A model generated the notes under the pieces. The model had not been told where the DNA came from. It worked only from the letters and a program-made list of their open reading frames with translations, and ran no database searches. A stretch of DNA of 64,000 bases. It comes from Palsa-883 sp963847615 (GTDB lineage: Bacteria > Pseudomonadota > Alphaproteobacteria > Acetobacterales > Acetobacteraceae). The translations under genes were made by a program, and so were the position numbers. The stretch covers positions 1-64,000 of the forward strand of contig CAWKAN010000018.1 in assembly GCA_963847615.1 (NCBI GenBank), given 5' to 3'. This document shows positions 9,141 to 18,585 of this stretch, piece by piece (position 1 is the stretch's first letter; each line of letters opens with the position of its first letter).

Positions 9141-10692
9141 CTACTTCCGCGCCAGGTCCAGCGCATGGGTCAGATCGCCCATCGGCTGGTTGCCATGCGC
9201 CTTCAGGGCGTCGTCCCGCTGCTTCAGGCCGGCCAGTTCGGGCAGGCCGAACCGCTCGGTGACGAAGCGCAGGATCGAGTCCGTGTCGTACTGCGCGTGA
9301 TCGACGAAGCCGTGCTTCGCGTAGGGCGAGATGATGAACGCGGGAATCCGCGAGCCGGGCCCCCAGCGATCACCCTTCGGCGGCGCGACATGGTCCCACC
9401 AGCCGCCGTTCTCGTCATAGGTGATCACCACCAGCATGTGCGGCCATTGCGGGCTCTTCTCCAGGTGCGCGACCAGCTCGGCAAGGTGCTGATCGCCCGA
9501 CATAACGTCGGTGTAGCCGGCGTGTTCGTTCAGGTTGCCCTGCGGCTTGTAGAAGGTCACCGGCGGCAGCGTTCCGGCATCGATCGCCTTGATGAAGTTG
9601 ACGCCGTTCATGCCGGCATCGCGCAGATGCTCGGCGCGCGCCTTGGTGCCCGGCGCGTAGGCGGCGAAATAGTTGTACGGCTGGTGATGGAACTGGAAGT
9701 TCGGCACCGGGCCGCCGCCCTTGCCGTCCAGCGCCGCCTGCCAGGCCCCGGCATACCAGGCCCAGTCGATCCCCTTGGCGGACAGGATGTCGCCGAAGGT
9801 CTGTTCCGTCTGCGGCGGCAGCGTGGTCGGTTTGGCGGGATCGGCCAGCGCCGGATCGCCGCCCGGCGCCGGCTTGTTGGCGCTGGGCTGATACGGCGGC
9901 TGCATGGTGTTGACCGCGTGGAAGTCGGGCGTGAGGTTGCCGTCGGCGACGAATTTCGGCACGCCGTCGAGCGCGGATTTCGGTCCGTTCGCCGCGACGG
10001 TCAGCGTCACGCCGTCCCTGTTCACCACACTGATCGACGGCTTCGCCGGGCTTTTGTCCGCATCCGGATAGACCGGCGCGCAGGCGCAGGCGAGGTACTG
10101 GTGGTTCAGGAACGAGCCGCCGAACGCCCCCATGAAGAAGTTGTCGGCCAGCACGTAGTGCTTCGCGATCGCCCACATCGGCAGCTTGGACCCGCTCGTA
10201 GTGGCCCATCACCAGCCCACCGGAATCCGCCCAGGCCGCGAAGCGGTCGTTGCGCCCGCCGTCGATCTGCATCTGGTTCTGGTAGAACCGGTGCCAGAGG
10301 TCGTGCGTGGTGACGTCCAGGCCGACGTTGAAGCCCTTCGGGTCATCGATCGCGAACGGGCGGTTGGGCAGGTGCTCGGTCTGCGCCTGGGTGACCACCG
10401 GGGTGACGCCCTTCGCGGTCAGCCCGTCCCACACCGGCGGCAGTTCCTTCAGCCGCGTGCCGTCACGATCGAACTGCGTGGGGTGCTTCGCGTTGCGCAG
10501 CCCGTTGGCGCCGGGGAAGGCGCCGTACAGATTGTCGAAGCTGCGATTCTCCGCGTAGATCAGGACGATGGTCTGGATCTTGTCGATCCCGGCCGGCGGC
10601 TTCCGCTGGGCGGCGGCCGGTGCGGCCGCACCGGATGCCAGCAGGCAGGGCACGGCGGCCACGGCGGCGAGCAGCAGAGTCCGTTTCAACAT
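9141..10692 (-). pseudogene. Phosphoesterase family protein (acid phosphatase/phospholipase C-like), one frameshift
   Basis: A signal peptide (MLKRTLLLAAVAAVPCLLA) and the phosphoesterase motif YAENRSFDNLYG open the first frame from 10692. The second frame, ending at 9141, carries the rest, including VVITYDENGGWWDHVAPP and GPGSRIPAFIISPYAKHG, which are typical of PF04185 enzymes. The frames join at GHYERSKLPMWAIAKHY, and the change falls in the CCC run at 10191-10193, where one extra base breaks the frame. The repaired protein would be about 516 residues and probably periplasmic. Either the gene is freshly inactivated or the extra base is a sequencing error. It is divergent from the peroxidase gene at 10850. 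Confidence 0.8.
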
Positions 10693-10849
10693 CGTACCCC
10701 CAGGGCGTGAATGCCTGCGGTGACTAGCATGGCGCGGCTGTCGTGGAACCCGGGGGGCGCCTTTGCGCCGATGTAATTTTCATTACAGCCCGGCCGAGCG
10801 ATGCCTGCGGCGTTCTGCTCGACACCAAGGCGCTGCTAGAAGCCGCGGC

Positions 10850-12148
10850 ATGCGCCTGATCCCCATTGCCGTTCTGCTCGGCGTGCTGCTGGTTGCCGCT
10901 GCCGCCGCGCCCGCGCCCGTCCCCGCCCCCACCCGCGCGTCCGCCCCCGCGCCCGCCCTTCCGGCCGCCCCGGCGCCTGCCTCGGGGTCGTCACGGGCGG
11001 ATGTCTACCGCCAGGTGCGCGAGATGACCGCCTTGGGGCGGCGCCTGTTCCTCGATCCGGCGTTGTCGGCCTCCGGCAGGATGGCGTGCGCCGCCTGCCA
11101 TGATCCGGCGCGCGCGTTCGGACCGCCCAATGCGCGGTCCGTGCAGCTTGGCGGGGCCAGGCTCGACCAACCCGGGCACCGCGCCGTGCCGTCGCTGAAA
11201 TACCTGCAGGCGGCGCCGCAATTCACCGAGCACTTCTTCGAGTTGGACGACGAAGCCGATGAAAGCGTCGACAATGGCCCGACCGGCGGCCTGACCTGGG
11301 ACGGGCGGGTGGATCGCGGCAGCGCGCAGGCGCGCATTCCGCTGCTCTCGCCGTACGAGATGGCCAATGCCTCGCCCGCCGCCGTGGTCGCCAAGCTGCG
11401 TGCCGCCGGCTACGCGCCGCAACTGCGCCGCATCTTCGGCGCCGGGATCTTTGCCGATCCGGCAAAGGCCTTCGCCGCGGTCGTCAAGGCGCTGGAGGTG
11501 TTCGAGCAGGACCCGGCGACCTTCTATCCCTACGACAGCAAATACGATGCCTATCTGGCCGGCAGGGCATCCCTGACGGCGGCGGAGGCGCGCGGCCTCG
11601 CGGCGTTCAACGACCCCGCGCGCGGCAACTGCGATCACTGCCATGTCAGCCAGCGCGGCCTGGACGGGACACCGCCGCAATTCACCGACTACGGCCTGGT
11701 GGGCATCGGCGTGCCGCGCAACCAGGAAATCCCGGCCAATGCCGATCCGGACTTCCACGACCTGGGGCTGTGCGGGCCGGACCGGACCGACCTGCGCGAT
11801 CATCCGGAGTACTGCGGCCTGTTCATGACGCCGACGCTGCGCAACGTCGCCACAAGGCAGGTGTTCTTCCACAATGGCCGGTTCCACAGCTTGCGCGAGG
11901 CGGTGGCGTTCTATGCCAGCCGCGACACCGATCCGGCGCGCTGGTACCCGCGCAACCCGGACGGCAGCGTGCACAGGTTCGACGACCTGCCGGCGCGCTA
12001 TGTCGGCAATCTCAACACCGAGCCGCCGTTCGATCGCCGGCCGGGCGAGAAGCCGGCGCTGACCGAGCCGGAGATCGACGACATCGTGGCCTTCCTCGGC
12101 ACGCTCACCGACGGGTACCGGGCGCCGTCGGGCCCCTCAGCCAGGTAG
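10850..12148 (+). CDS. Di-haem cytochrome c peroxidase / MauG-family protein
   Basis: The protein has 432 residues. The ATG at 10850 is preferred over 10763 because it begins a clear signal peptide (MRLIPIAVLLGVLLVAAAA). Two haem c attachment motifs are present, CAACH (about residue 81) and CDHCH (about residue 262), as expected for a periplasmic di-haem peroxidase. Conserved blocks such as LTWDGRVD, PYEMAN and MTPTLRNVA fit the CcpA/MauG superfamily. Members either reduce hydrogen peroxide or oxidise a protein or small substrate; which applies here cannot be decided. It is divergent from the phosphoesterase gene, with 157 bp between the starts. Confidence 0.85.
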   Translation: MRLIPIAVLLGVLLVAAAAAPAPVPAPTRASAPAPALPAAPAPASGSSRADVYRQVREMTALGRRLFLDPALSASGRMACAACHDPARAFGPPNARSVQLGGARLDQPGHRAVPSLKYLQAAPQFTEHFFELDDEADESVDNGPTGGLTWDGRVDRGSAQARIPLLSPYEMANASPAAVVAKLRAAGYAPQLRRIFGAGIFADPAKAFAAVVKALEVFEQDPATFYPYDSKYDAYLAGRASLTAAEARGLAAFNDPARGNCDHCHVSQRGLDGTPPQFTDYGLVGIGVPRNQEIPANADPDFHDLGLCGPDRTDLRDHPEYCGLFMTPTLRNVATRQVFFHNGRFHSLREAVAFYASRDTDPARWYPRNPDGSVHRFDDLPARYVGNLNTEPPFDRRPGEKPALTEPEIDDIVAFLGTLTDGYRAPSGPSAR

Positions 12149-12198
12149 CCGGGCCCCGTCAGGCGAGGCCCGGCCCGCGCCCGGCCAGGGGTCAGCAC

Positions 12199-12362
12199 GT
12201 CTCATTTTGGCCGGACGACGTTGCCTCTCCGTCATGGCCGGGCCTGTCCCCGGCCTTCGCCGGGGCAGGCTCCGGCCATCCGCCCCCCACCGGCGCTGCG
12301 CGGATGGCCGGGGACAGGCCCGGCCATGACGGAGAGGCTGCCCGGAGCGGCCAAAATGAGAC
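12199..12362. repeat. 164-bp palindromic element
   Basis: GTCTCATTTTGGCCG at the left end is the exact inverse complement of CGGCCAAAATGAGAC at the right end, and the interior (for example CATGGCCGGGCCTGTCCCCG against GGGGACAGGCCCGGCCATG) is also largely self-complementary. It sits between the convergent peroxidase and accA genes. It may fold as a bidirectional terminator and may be a non-autonomous mobile element. Confidence 0.7.
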
Positions 12363-12388
12363 CTGCTGCCGCGGCGGCGGAGGCGACC

Positions 12389-13345
12389 CTAGCCCAGGCC
12401 TTCGCGGCCCATTTCCAGGAACTTCTCCCGCCGGCGGGTGCGCAGGGTCGCAGCGTCCAGGGCGAGGAACGGGGCCAGCGCCGCGGCCAGTGCCTCGCCA
12501 ACCGCGGCGATCGCCGCCGCGGGGTCGCGCTGGGCGCCGCCCAACGGCTCGGCGACGATGGTGTCGATCAGGCGCAGCCGCTTCAGGTCCTCGGCGGTGA
12601 GCCGCAGTGCCTCGGCCGCCGTCGCCGCCTGGGCCGGGTCACGCCACAGGATGGACGCGCAGCCCTCGGGCGAGATCACCGTGTAGACCGCGTGCTCCAG
12701 CATCAGCACCCGGTCGCCGGCGCCGAGCGCGATGGCGCCGCCGGAGCCGCCCTCGCCGATGATGGTCGCGATCACCGGCACCGGGGCCTCCAGGCAGGCC
12801 TCGATCGAGCGCGCGATCGCCTCCGCCTGGCCGCGCGCCTCGGCATCGATCCCGGGATAGGCGCCGGCGGTGTTGACAAAGGTCAGCAGCGGCAGGCCGA
12901 AGCGGCCGGCCAGCTCGATCAGGCGGCGCGCCTTGCGGTAGCCCTCGGGCCGGGCCATGCCGAAATTGTGCTTCACGCGGGTGTCGGTTTCGGTGCCCTT
13001 CTCGGTGCCCAGCACCATCACCGCGCGGCCGCGGAACCGGCCCATCCCGCCGACGATCGCCGCATCGTCGGCGAATGCCCGGTCGCCGGCCAGTGGGGTG
13101 AACTCGGCGATCAGCGCCGATATGTAGGCCATCGCCTTGGGCCGGTCGGGATGCCGCGCGACCTGGGTCTTCTGCCACGGGGTCAGCTTGGCGTAGGTCG
13201 CGCGCAACTGGCGGTCGGCCTTGTCGGTCAGACGCGCGACCTCCTCGGCAATGTTGATGCCGCCGGGCTCCGACATGCGCCGAAGCTCCTCGATCTTGCC
13301 CTCCAACTCGGCGATCGGCTTTTCGAAGTCCAGGAAGTGACGCAT
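12389..13345 (-). CDS. accA: Acetyl-CoA carboxylase, carboxyltransferase subunit alpha
   Basis: The protein has 318 residues, the usual length. AccA pairs with AccD to move the carboxyl group from biotin to acetyl-CoA, the committed step of fatty acid synthesis in the cytoplasm. The crotonase-type fold is visible in FVNTAGAYPGIDAEARGQAE, IIGEGGSGGAIALG and YTVISPEGCASILWRD. The N-terminal MRHFLDFEKPIAELEGKIEEL helix is typical of the family. The gene is complete and stands alone. A GC-rich intergenic repeat lies upstream and a palindromic element downstream. Confidence 0.95.
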   Translation of the reverse strand: MRHFLDFEKPIAELEGKIEELRRMSEPGGINIAEEVARLTDKADRQLRATYAKLTPWQKTQVARHPDRPKAMAYISALIAEFTPLAGDRAFADDAAIVGGMGRFRGRAVMVLGTEKGTETDTRVKHNFGMARPEGYRKARRLIELAGRFGLPLLTFVNTAGAYPGIDAEARGQAEAIARSIEACLEAPVPVIATIIGEGGSGGAIALGAGDRVLMLEHAVYTVISPEGCASILWRDPAQAATAAEALRLTAEDLKRLRLIDTIVAEPLGGAQRDPAAAIAAVGEALAAALAPFLALDAATLRTRRREKFLEMGREGLG

Positions 13346-13422
13346 GGGGCGCGGGCTTTAGCACATTGGGCGACCGGGGGAAGGGCGCGGGCCTGGCGCG
13401 ATCGCCGGAAGGCAGCAAGCCG

Positions 13423-13560
13423 GGGCTTTGCCCCGGACCCCACCAAGGGGCGCTGCCCCTTGGATCCCCGCCAAGGGCTCCGCCTCTGGTGGGGGGTCCA
13501 GGGGGGCAACGCCCCCCTGGCGGGGTTCGGGGCGGAGCCCCGGCTTGCTTTCGTTCCCCC
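13423..13560. repeat. GC-rich dispersed intergenic repeat, short form
   Basis: A run of small hairpins (CCCCACCAAGGGGCGCTGCC, CCAAGGGCTCCGCC, CCAGGGGGGCAACGCCCC, GGGCGGAGCCCC) that recurs almost base for base at 34683, 56760, 59645 and 61378. Here it fills most of the accA to aldo/keto reductase spacer. This copy lacks the long perfect central hairpin that the larger copies have. Confidence 0.75.
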
Positions 13561-13646
13561 GATTGCCTTGGGGGGCGCCGCGCCGGGTGCGTGCCTGGGC
13601 GCGGTTCGGTAGGGTGCGGCGCGGATTTTTACGGGGAGCAGCCGCC

Positions 13647-14648
13647 ATGTGGCAAAAGCGACGGATCGGGCGCACGGAGCTGGAGGTGACCGCGCTCGGG
13701 CTCGGCACCGCGACGATGGGCGGCAGCCGCGTCAAGGTGACCCAGGCCGAGGGCGAGGCGCTGGTGCGGGCCGCCTGGGACGGCGGGGTGCGCTACGTCG
13801 ATACGGCGCCGTTCTACCGGGTTGGCGCGGCGGAGCGTCGGGTCGGCGATGCGCTGCGCGACCGGCCGCGCGGCGAGTGGGTGCTGTCCAGCAAGGTGGG
13901 CCGCCGGTTGCGCCCGGGGGGCCAGCCCGGCGCGGCGGCCGACGGCCGCATCGCGCCGCTGCCGTTCGAGGTCGTCTACGACTACAGCTATGACGGCATC
14001 CTGCGCTCGGTGGAGGACAGCTACCAGCGGCTGGGACTGGCCCGGATCGACATCCTGTATGTGCACGATATCGGCACCTACCGGCATGGCGCCGAGGCGC
14101 ACGCGGCCCACATGCGGACGCTGAAGGAAAGCGGCTATCGCGCGCTGGACGAGTTGAAGCGCGCCGGCGTGGTCAGCGCCATCGGCATCGGCGTGAACGA
14201 GCGCGAGGTGCTGCTGGAGGCGCTGGCGTTCGCCGACTGGGACGTGTTCCTGCTGGCCGGGCGCTACACGCTGTTGGAGCAGGCGCCGCTGGACGATCTG
14301 CTGCCGCTCTGCGCCAGGCGCGGCACCTCGATCGTGGTCGGCGGGCCGCTGAACTCCGGCATTCTGGCCGGGCGCGACACCTGGAACTATGCGGCGGCAC
14401 CACCGGACGTGGTCCGCCGCGTCGCGGCGATCCGCGCGGTCTGCGACCGGCACGGCGTACCGCTTGCCGCCGCGGCCTTGCAGTTTCCGCTGGCGCATCC
14501 GCAGGTCGCGGCGATCATCCCGGGACCGCGCTCGGCCGACGAATTCACCGCGAATCTGGCGCTGATGAGCCACGAGATCCCCGCGGCGCTTTGGGCGGAG
14601 CTGCACGCGGCCGGCCTGCTGCACGCGGCGGCGCCGGCGCCCGGCTGA
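13647..14648 (+). CDS. Aldo/keto reductase
   Basis: The protein has 333 residues from the ATG at 13647, preceded by GGGGAG. It is a TIM-barrel NAD(P)H oxidoreductase, and the catalytic tetrad can be read as D52 and Y57 (VDTAPFYRVG), K83 (LSSKVGRR) and H140 (DILYVHDIG). The blocks YDGILRSVEDSYQRLGL and HPQVAAIIPG match the subgroup containing pyridoxal 4-dehydrogenase and D-threo-aldose (L-fucose) 1-dehydrogenase. The substrate is not set by context, since neighbours are unrelated. The larger open frame upstream runs into the repeat and is not used. Confidence 0.85.
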   Translation: MWQKRRIGRTELEVTALGLGTATMGGSRVKVTQAEGEALVRAAWDGGVRYVDTAPFYRVGAAERRVGDALRDRPRGEWVLSSKVGRRLRPGGQPGAAADGRIAPLPFEVVYDYSYDGILRSVEDSYQRLGLARIDILYVHDIGTYRHGAEAHAAHMRTLKESGYRALDELKRAGVVSAIGIGVNEREVLLEALAFADWDVFLLAGRYTLLEQAPLDDLLPLCARRGTSIVVGGPLNSGILAGRDTWNYAAAPPDVVRRVAAIRAVCDRHGVPLAAAALQFPLAHPQVAAIIPGPRSADEFTANLALMSHEIPAALWAELHAAGLLHAAAPAPG

Positions 14649-15045
14649 CGCCGGCGGCGCGCAACGGCGCGGTGGCGGTCATTTCGGCGAGGCCGGTATC
14701 GCGCGCCGGGGTTGGCTGGGCGGGGAAGCAGGGTGCTTCGCCCGCCGAAGCCGAACCGATCCCAGCCGGGCGGGGCCGACCGCGCGGCCAGCGGTTCGGT
14801 TACCTGGCGGTGCGGGCCGGATTGCCCCCGAGTGAGGCGCCGTATATGAGCGGAACGCCGCATGGCGTGGGCAGCCGGCAGCGCGCCGCTCAACGGCGCG
14901 CAACCAGCGGCACCCAGCCAGCGGCGACCAACCAGGGGTGCCAACCAGCGATCGTTGCGAATGACCGCTGGTCCTGCGACCGGCCCGGCTGCGCCGCCGG
15001 AACAGCTACCCCCGGCGCGTGGTTCGCCGGGGGCATCGGTCGGGC
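14649..15045. other. Intergenic region, nothing recognised
   Basis: About 400 bases between the convergent reductase and MarR genes. It contains loosely repeated ACCAGC/CCAGCG words (about 14890-14950) but no gene, clear terminator or known repeat. Confidence 0.3.
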
Positions 15046-15441
15046 TCAGCCGCGCGCGGCGCGACGGGCCGGTTCGTGGGTGGCGGTCTGCCCCTTGCGC
15101 GCCGCCGCGGCGGCTTCCGTCAGCACCGAGCGCAGATCGCGCAGGAAGGCCGCGCCCTTGACGGTGCGCTGCACCAGCACGCTGCGGCGGTCGGACGGAT
15201 CGACCTTGCGGCGCGCCAGGTCGAGCTCGCCCAGGCGGTCGAGCGCGCGCGTGATCGCCGGCTTCGACACGTTCAGGTCCGCCGCCAGCCCACGCACCGT
15301 ATGGCCGCCTTCGACCAGGTAGCAGGTCAGGAACACCGCAAGCTGGCGCGCCGACAGGTCCGGCCCGTCGCGCCGCACCAGTGTGACGATGGTGTGTTTG
15401 AGAATCCCCACCAGTTGGTCGGGGGTCGGAGGAAGTGCCAT
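15046..15441 (-). CDS. MarR family transcriptional regulator
   Basis: The protein has 131 residues. The winged-helix DNA-binding domain spans about residues 30-110: LSARQLAVFLTCYLVEGG, the recognition region VRGLAADLNVSKPAITRAL, and the wing RRKVDPSDRRSVLVQRT. MarR proteins bind as dimers to palindromes and usually respond to a small ligand. The 186-bp gap upstream, shared with the aminopeptidase gene stop, is AT-richer and presumably holds its promoter. The target is unknown; the nearest genes give no clue. Confidence 0.85.
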   Translation of the reverse strand: MALPPTPDQLVGILKHTIVTLVRRDGPDLSARQLAVFLTCYLVEGGHTVRGLAADLNVSKPAITRALDRLGELDLARRKVDPSDRRSVLVQRTVKGAAFLRDLRSVLTEAAAAARKGQTATHEPARRAARG

Positions 15442-15627
15442 TGATCAACCCTTTCGCTGTGCCCGCCGCCTGCCCACGGTTCTTCCGCGCGTCGAAATCT
15501 GGTCGGCCGAGCCAATTTGGCTCATACATCGTTTCAAACACAGAATGCAAGACATTTCGGCAGCAAGAATCACTGATCGAAACCAGCTGTTAGTTACCCG
15601 CCCGTCACGTGCCCGTGAGCGAATTGA

Positions 15628-17052
15628 TCAGTTTCGGGCGGCCATTCGCGCATCGATCGCGGCGAACAACGCACGAATCGCTTGTGCTTCGCCGCCTTCC
15701 GGGCGTCCGGGGCGCGCCTGATCGTTCCAGGCATACAGATCGAGATGCGCCCATTTCGTGCCAGGTGTAACAAACCGTTGAAGGAACAACGCCGCGACGA
15801 TCGCGCCCGCGAACGGCTTGCTGGACACGTTGTTGAGGTCGGCGACCGGGCTGTTCAGCCACGCATCGTAGCCCGGCCACAGCGGCAGGCGCCACATCGG
15901 GTCGTAACGGGTCTGGCCGGCGTGCAGCAGCTCGCCGGCCCACCCGTCATCGTTGCAGAACAATGCCGGCAGGTCCGGCCCGAGCGCCACCCGCGCCGCC
16001 CCGGTCAGCGTGGCGGCGTCGAGCAACAGCGCCGGGCGCTCCGCGCAGGCATCATCGAGCAGGTCGCACAGCACCAGCCGCCCCTCGGCGTCGGTGTTGC
16101 CCACCTCCACCGTGCGCCCGCTGCGGGTGCGGATCACGTCGAGCGGGCGCATCGCCGTCCCGGAGACGGCGTTTTCGACGCAGCCGATGCGCAGCGCCAG
16201 CCGCAACGGCAGATCCGCCTCCATGATCAGCCGGGCCAGCCCCAGCAGCATCGCGCCGCCGCCCATGTCCTTCTTCATCCGCAGCATCCCGGCGGACGGC
16301 TTCAGGTCGTAGCCGCCGGAATCGAAGCAGACGCCCTTGCCGCACAGTGCCAGCAGCGGGGCGTCCGGCGGCGCGGCGCTGCCCGCCCAGTGCAGGCAGG
16401 CGACGCGCGGCGGGCGGGCCGATCCGCCGCCGACCGCGGCGACGGTCGGATGGGACGCCGCCAGCGCCGCGCCCTCGTGGATCGTGACGGTGGCGCCATG
16501 GCGTCGGCCGAGCGCGGCGACGCAGTCCGCCAGCTCGACCGGGCCGAGCAGGTTGGCCGGCGTGTTGATCAGGTCGCGCACCATCCAGATCGCGCGCGCC
16601 TCGGCCTCGGCGCGTCCGGCCTGCGGGGGGACCAGCAGGCGTGCGGCGCCGCGCCCCGTCGGTTGCTTCAGGCCGGCAAACCGGTAGGCGCCGAGGCAGA
16701 AACCGAGCACCGCGGCTTCCTGCGCCGCCGCGGCAAGCTCCAGGCGCCACGGCATCCCTTCGGGCAGCCGGAACGCCAGATCGCCGAACGCCAGATCGCC
16801 GAACGCCTGGGGCGAGGCCTCCTCGCCGAGGCCGAGCACGGCGCCGGCGAGACCGTCCGGACCCGGCAGCAAGGTCAGCTCCTGCGCCGCCGCAACGAAC
16901 CCGGAGTCGCGCACGAACCCGGCCTGCGCCGCCGACAGGGCGGCGAGAAACCCGGCCAGCTCCGGCGGGCGGAGCGCGTGCAGCGGCCGGGTCGCTGCGG
17001 CGTCCCGCACCAGGCAGGCAAGCGTCTGGTCGAGCATGTGAGCATCCTTCAA
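15628..17052 (-). CDS. Leucyl aminopeptidase family (M17) protein
   Basis: The protein has 474 residues. The C-terminal catalytic domain carries the M17 signature NTDAEGRL plus the metal-binding region GKGVCFDSGGYDLKP and KKDMGGGA, so both zinc sites and the catalytic Lys appear intact. DLINTPANLLGP is also typical. The enzyme removes N-terminal amino acids from peptides in the cytoplasm. A tandem duplication of FGDLAF occurs near residues 83-93. The start could be at 17052 or at a second Met five codons later. The shorter N-domain and diverged residues fit the alphaproteobacterial M17 relatives often called PepA-like. Confidence 0.88.
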   Translation of the reverse strand: MKDAHMLDQTLACLVRDAAATRPLHALRPPELAGFLAALSAAQAGFVRDSGFVAAAQELTLLPGPDGLAGAVLGLGEEASPQAFGDLAFGDLAFRLPEGMPWRLELAAAAQEAAVLGFCLGAYRFAGLKQPTGRGAARLLVPPQAGRAEAEARAIWMVRDLINTPANLLGPVELADCVAALGRRHGATVTIHEGAALAASHPTVAAVGGGSARPPRVACLHWAGSAAPPDAPLLALCGKGVCFDSGGYDLKPSAGMLRMKKDMGGGAMLLGLARLIMEADLPLRLALRIGCVENAVSGTAMRPLDVIRTRSGRTVEVGNTDAEGRLVLCDLLDDACAERPALLLDAATLTGAARVALGPDLPALFCNDDGWAGELLHAGQTRYDPMWRLPLWPGYDAWLNSPVADLNNVSSKPFAGAIVAALFLQRFVTPGTKWAHLDLYAWNDQARPGRPEGGEAQAIRALFAAIDARMAARN

Positions 17053-17234
17053 GTCGAATCACGCCCTCTCCGGCGCCGCCCAACCACCGATCAGGCGGCT
17101 CCGCAATCGGCTTTTGCCCTGCCGGTCGGGCGGATGCTAGGCCGGTATTGCGCTGCCGCAATTTTCCGGCGGGCCGCTCGGTCGGGCACCGCGGGGCCTC
17201 GTGCCGGCGCAGCGGCGAAGGCTGGTGGGGTGAG

Positions 17235-18037
17235 ATGGTGGGATCGGTCGCCTGGTTGGTGTCGCTGCTGGCGGACAAGGGGCAGCGCCGCTACGGGTTG
17301 CACGACGTGACCCAGCTGCCGCCGCGCTGCGGTCGGCGACGTTTGCCGAGCAGGCGGGCGGTGCGCCGGTGCTGATCGCCGCGGCGCTGCTGCACGACAT
17401 CGGCCACATGGTGCACGACCTGGGGGAGAACCCCACCGAGGCCGGTGTCGATGATCGCCACGAGGTCCTCGGGCCCGCCTTCCTGGTGCGGTATTTTCCG
17501 CCCGAGGTGACCGAGCCGATCCGCCTGCACGTCGCCGCCAGGCGATATCTGTGCGTGATCGAGCCGGATTATTTCGCGCCGCTGTCGCTCGACAGCGTGC
17601 TCAGCCTGCGGTTGCCGGGCGGGCCGATGGCCCCGGCCGAGGTCGCGGCGTTCCGCGCCGCGCCGGCGGCGGCGGTGCGGCTGCGGCGCTGCGACGACGC
17701 GGCCAAGATCAAGGACCTGCCGACCCCGGACATCGCGCATTTCGTGCCGTATCTGGTGCAATGCCAGCGCGACCCGGGTCCGCTGGGCTGCGGCCGCCGG
17801 CACGGCTTCGCAGGGCGATCCTGCGGCAACGGCGGAACATTGCCGTTTCGAGGTGCGGCCGGGCCAGGCTGCATAGGTCCGGTTCGGGCGGGCTGGGTCG
17901 CCCTCGATCCTGATGGTCGGCCGGCTGCCCGCATTGGGCCTGGACCGTGGGCCTGGGGGCGCCGCAGCGCGACAAAGAAAGCAATCAAGCGAACACAGAG
18001 GTCGCGGAGTGTCCACAGAGTTTCACAGAGAAAGTAA
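17235..18037 (+). pseudogene. HD-domain phosphohydrolase of the phosphonate-degradation type, frameshifted
   Basis: From the ATG at 17235, VAWLVSLLADKGQRRYGLHDVTQL is in one frame. From about 17318 the protein continues in the next frame (ATFAEQAGGAPVLIAAALLHDIGHMVHDLGE and onward), so one base is missing in the CTGCCGCC stretch. The HD residues (LLHDIGHM, DDRHEVLG, LHVAARRYL, CDDAAK) are intact. The sequence matches the HD proteins found beside phosphonate catabolism genes (the group related to the oxygenase PhnZ). Homology ends near 17778, and the frame then runs on into a palindromic repeat, so the 3' end is probably lost too. No other phosphonate genes are nearby. Confidence 0.7.
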
Positions 18038-18150
18038 ATAGCGCTGCGCACGCGGTGTTATGATTTGTACCTCCGCGCTCGCTGCGAAGCGCCAACAAAA
18101 ACTACTCTGTGAAACTCTGTGGACACTCCGTGCCCTCGGTGTCCGCTTGA
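17985..18150. repeat. 166-bp inverted repeat with CACAGAG motifs
   Basis: The left arm (17985-18030) and right arm (18105-18150) are inverse complements over about 46 positions with a few mismatches; for example GGAGTGTCCACAGAGTTTC against GAAACTCTGTGGACACTCC. A 74-bp centre separates them. The left arm forms the end of the frame of the broken HD gene, so insertion may have displaced its 3' end. Confidence 0.75.
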
Positions 18151-18160
18151 TTATTTTCTT

Positions 18161-18347
18161 GGCTCATATGGCGTTGACTGTTGGACGGCCCCGTAGGGCG
18201 GAAAAGCGCAGCGCCTTCCGCCACCGCCGGGCGAGCCGCTCGCATCTGCCGACGTCCCCAACAACATATCCCGCCACCGTCCGATGGCGGAAGGCGCTGC
18301 GCTTTTCCGCCCTACGGGGCCGTCCAACAGTCAACGCCATATGAGCC
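18161..18347. repeat. 187-bp palindromic element, family A, copy 1
   Basis: The ends are GGCTCATATGGCGTTGAC and GTCAACGCCATATGAGCC, with near-perfect complementarity over about 63 bp on each side, including GTAGGGCGGAAAAGCGCAG. A unique centre of about 60 bp lies between. A second copy at 43271 has the same arms with the centre in the opposite orientation, which shows it is a discrete dispersed unit. Confidence 0.88.
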
Positions 18348-18585
18348 ATTTTCTTTCTTGCTTTCTTGCTTTGCCGAGATGTTGCGCAAGCAGTGCCTGG
18401 GCAGCTCGGGCAAGCCCGACACGGGCTAAATGCGATCATCCTGCCCAATGCGCCAGCAAGCTGCGCACCCGCGGTCGGGTCGTTCATTGTTGGGCGTCGC
18501 CCGACACCGTCCGGCCGATCCGCGCCGGCGGCTGGCACGATGCGGCGGCCCGGCGGCCGACGACTGGTCTGGCGCGCCGCGACAC
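18348..18585. other. Intergenic region, nothing recognised
   Basis: The remainder of the 550-base gap between the HD pseudogene and fliJ. It starts with T-rich TTTCTTTCTTG repeats and contains no supportable gene. Confidence 0.3.

Noticed and set aside
7553..9262. 569-codon plus-strand frame over gentisate dioxygenase
   Set aside because: His/Arg/Gly-rich shadow; the minus-strand enzyme has all expected active-site residues.
18161..18347. Palindromic element as a simple rho-independent terminator
   Set aside because: Too long, lacks a T-run, and occurs elsewhere with an inverted centre, so a dispersed element explains it better.
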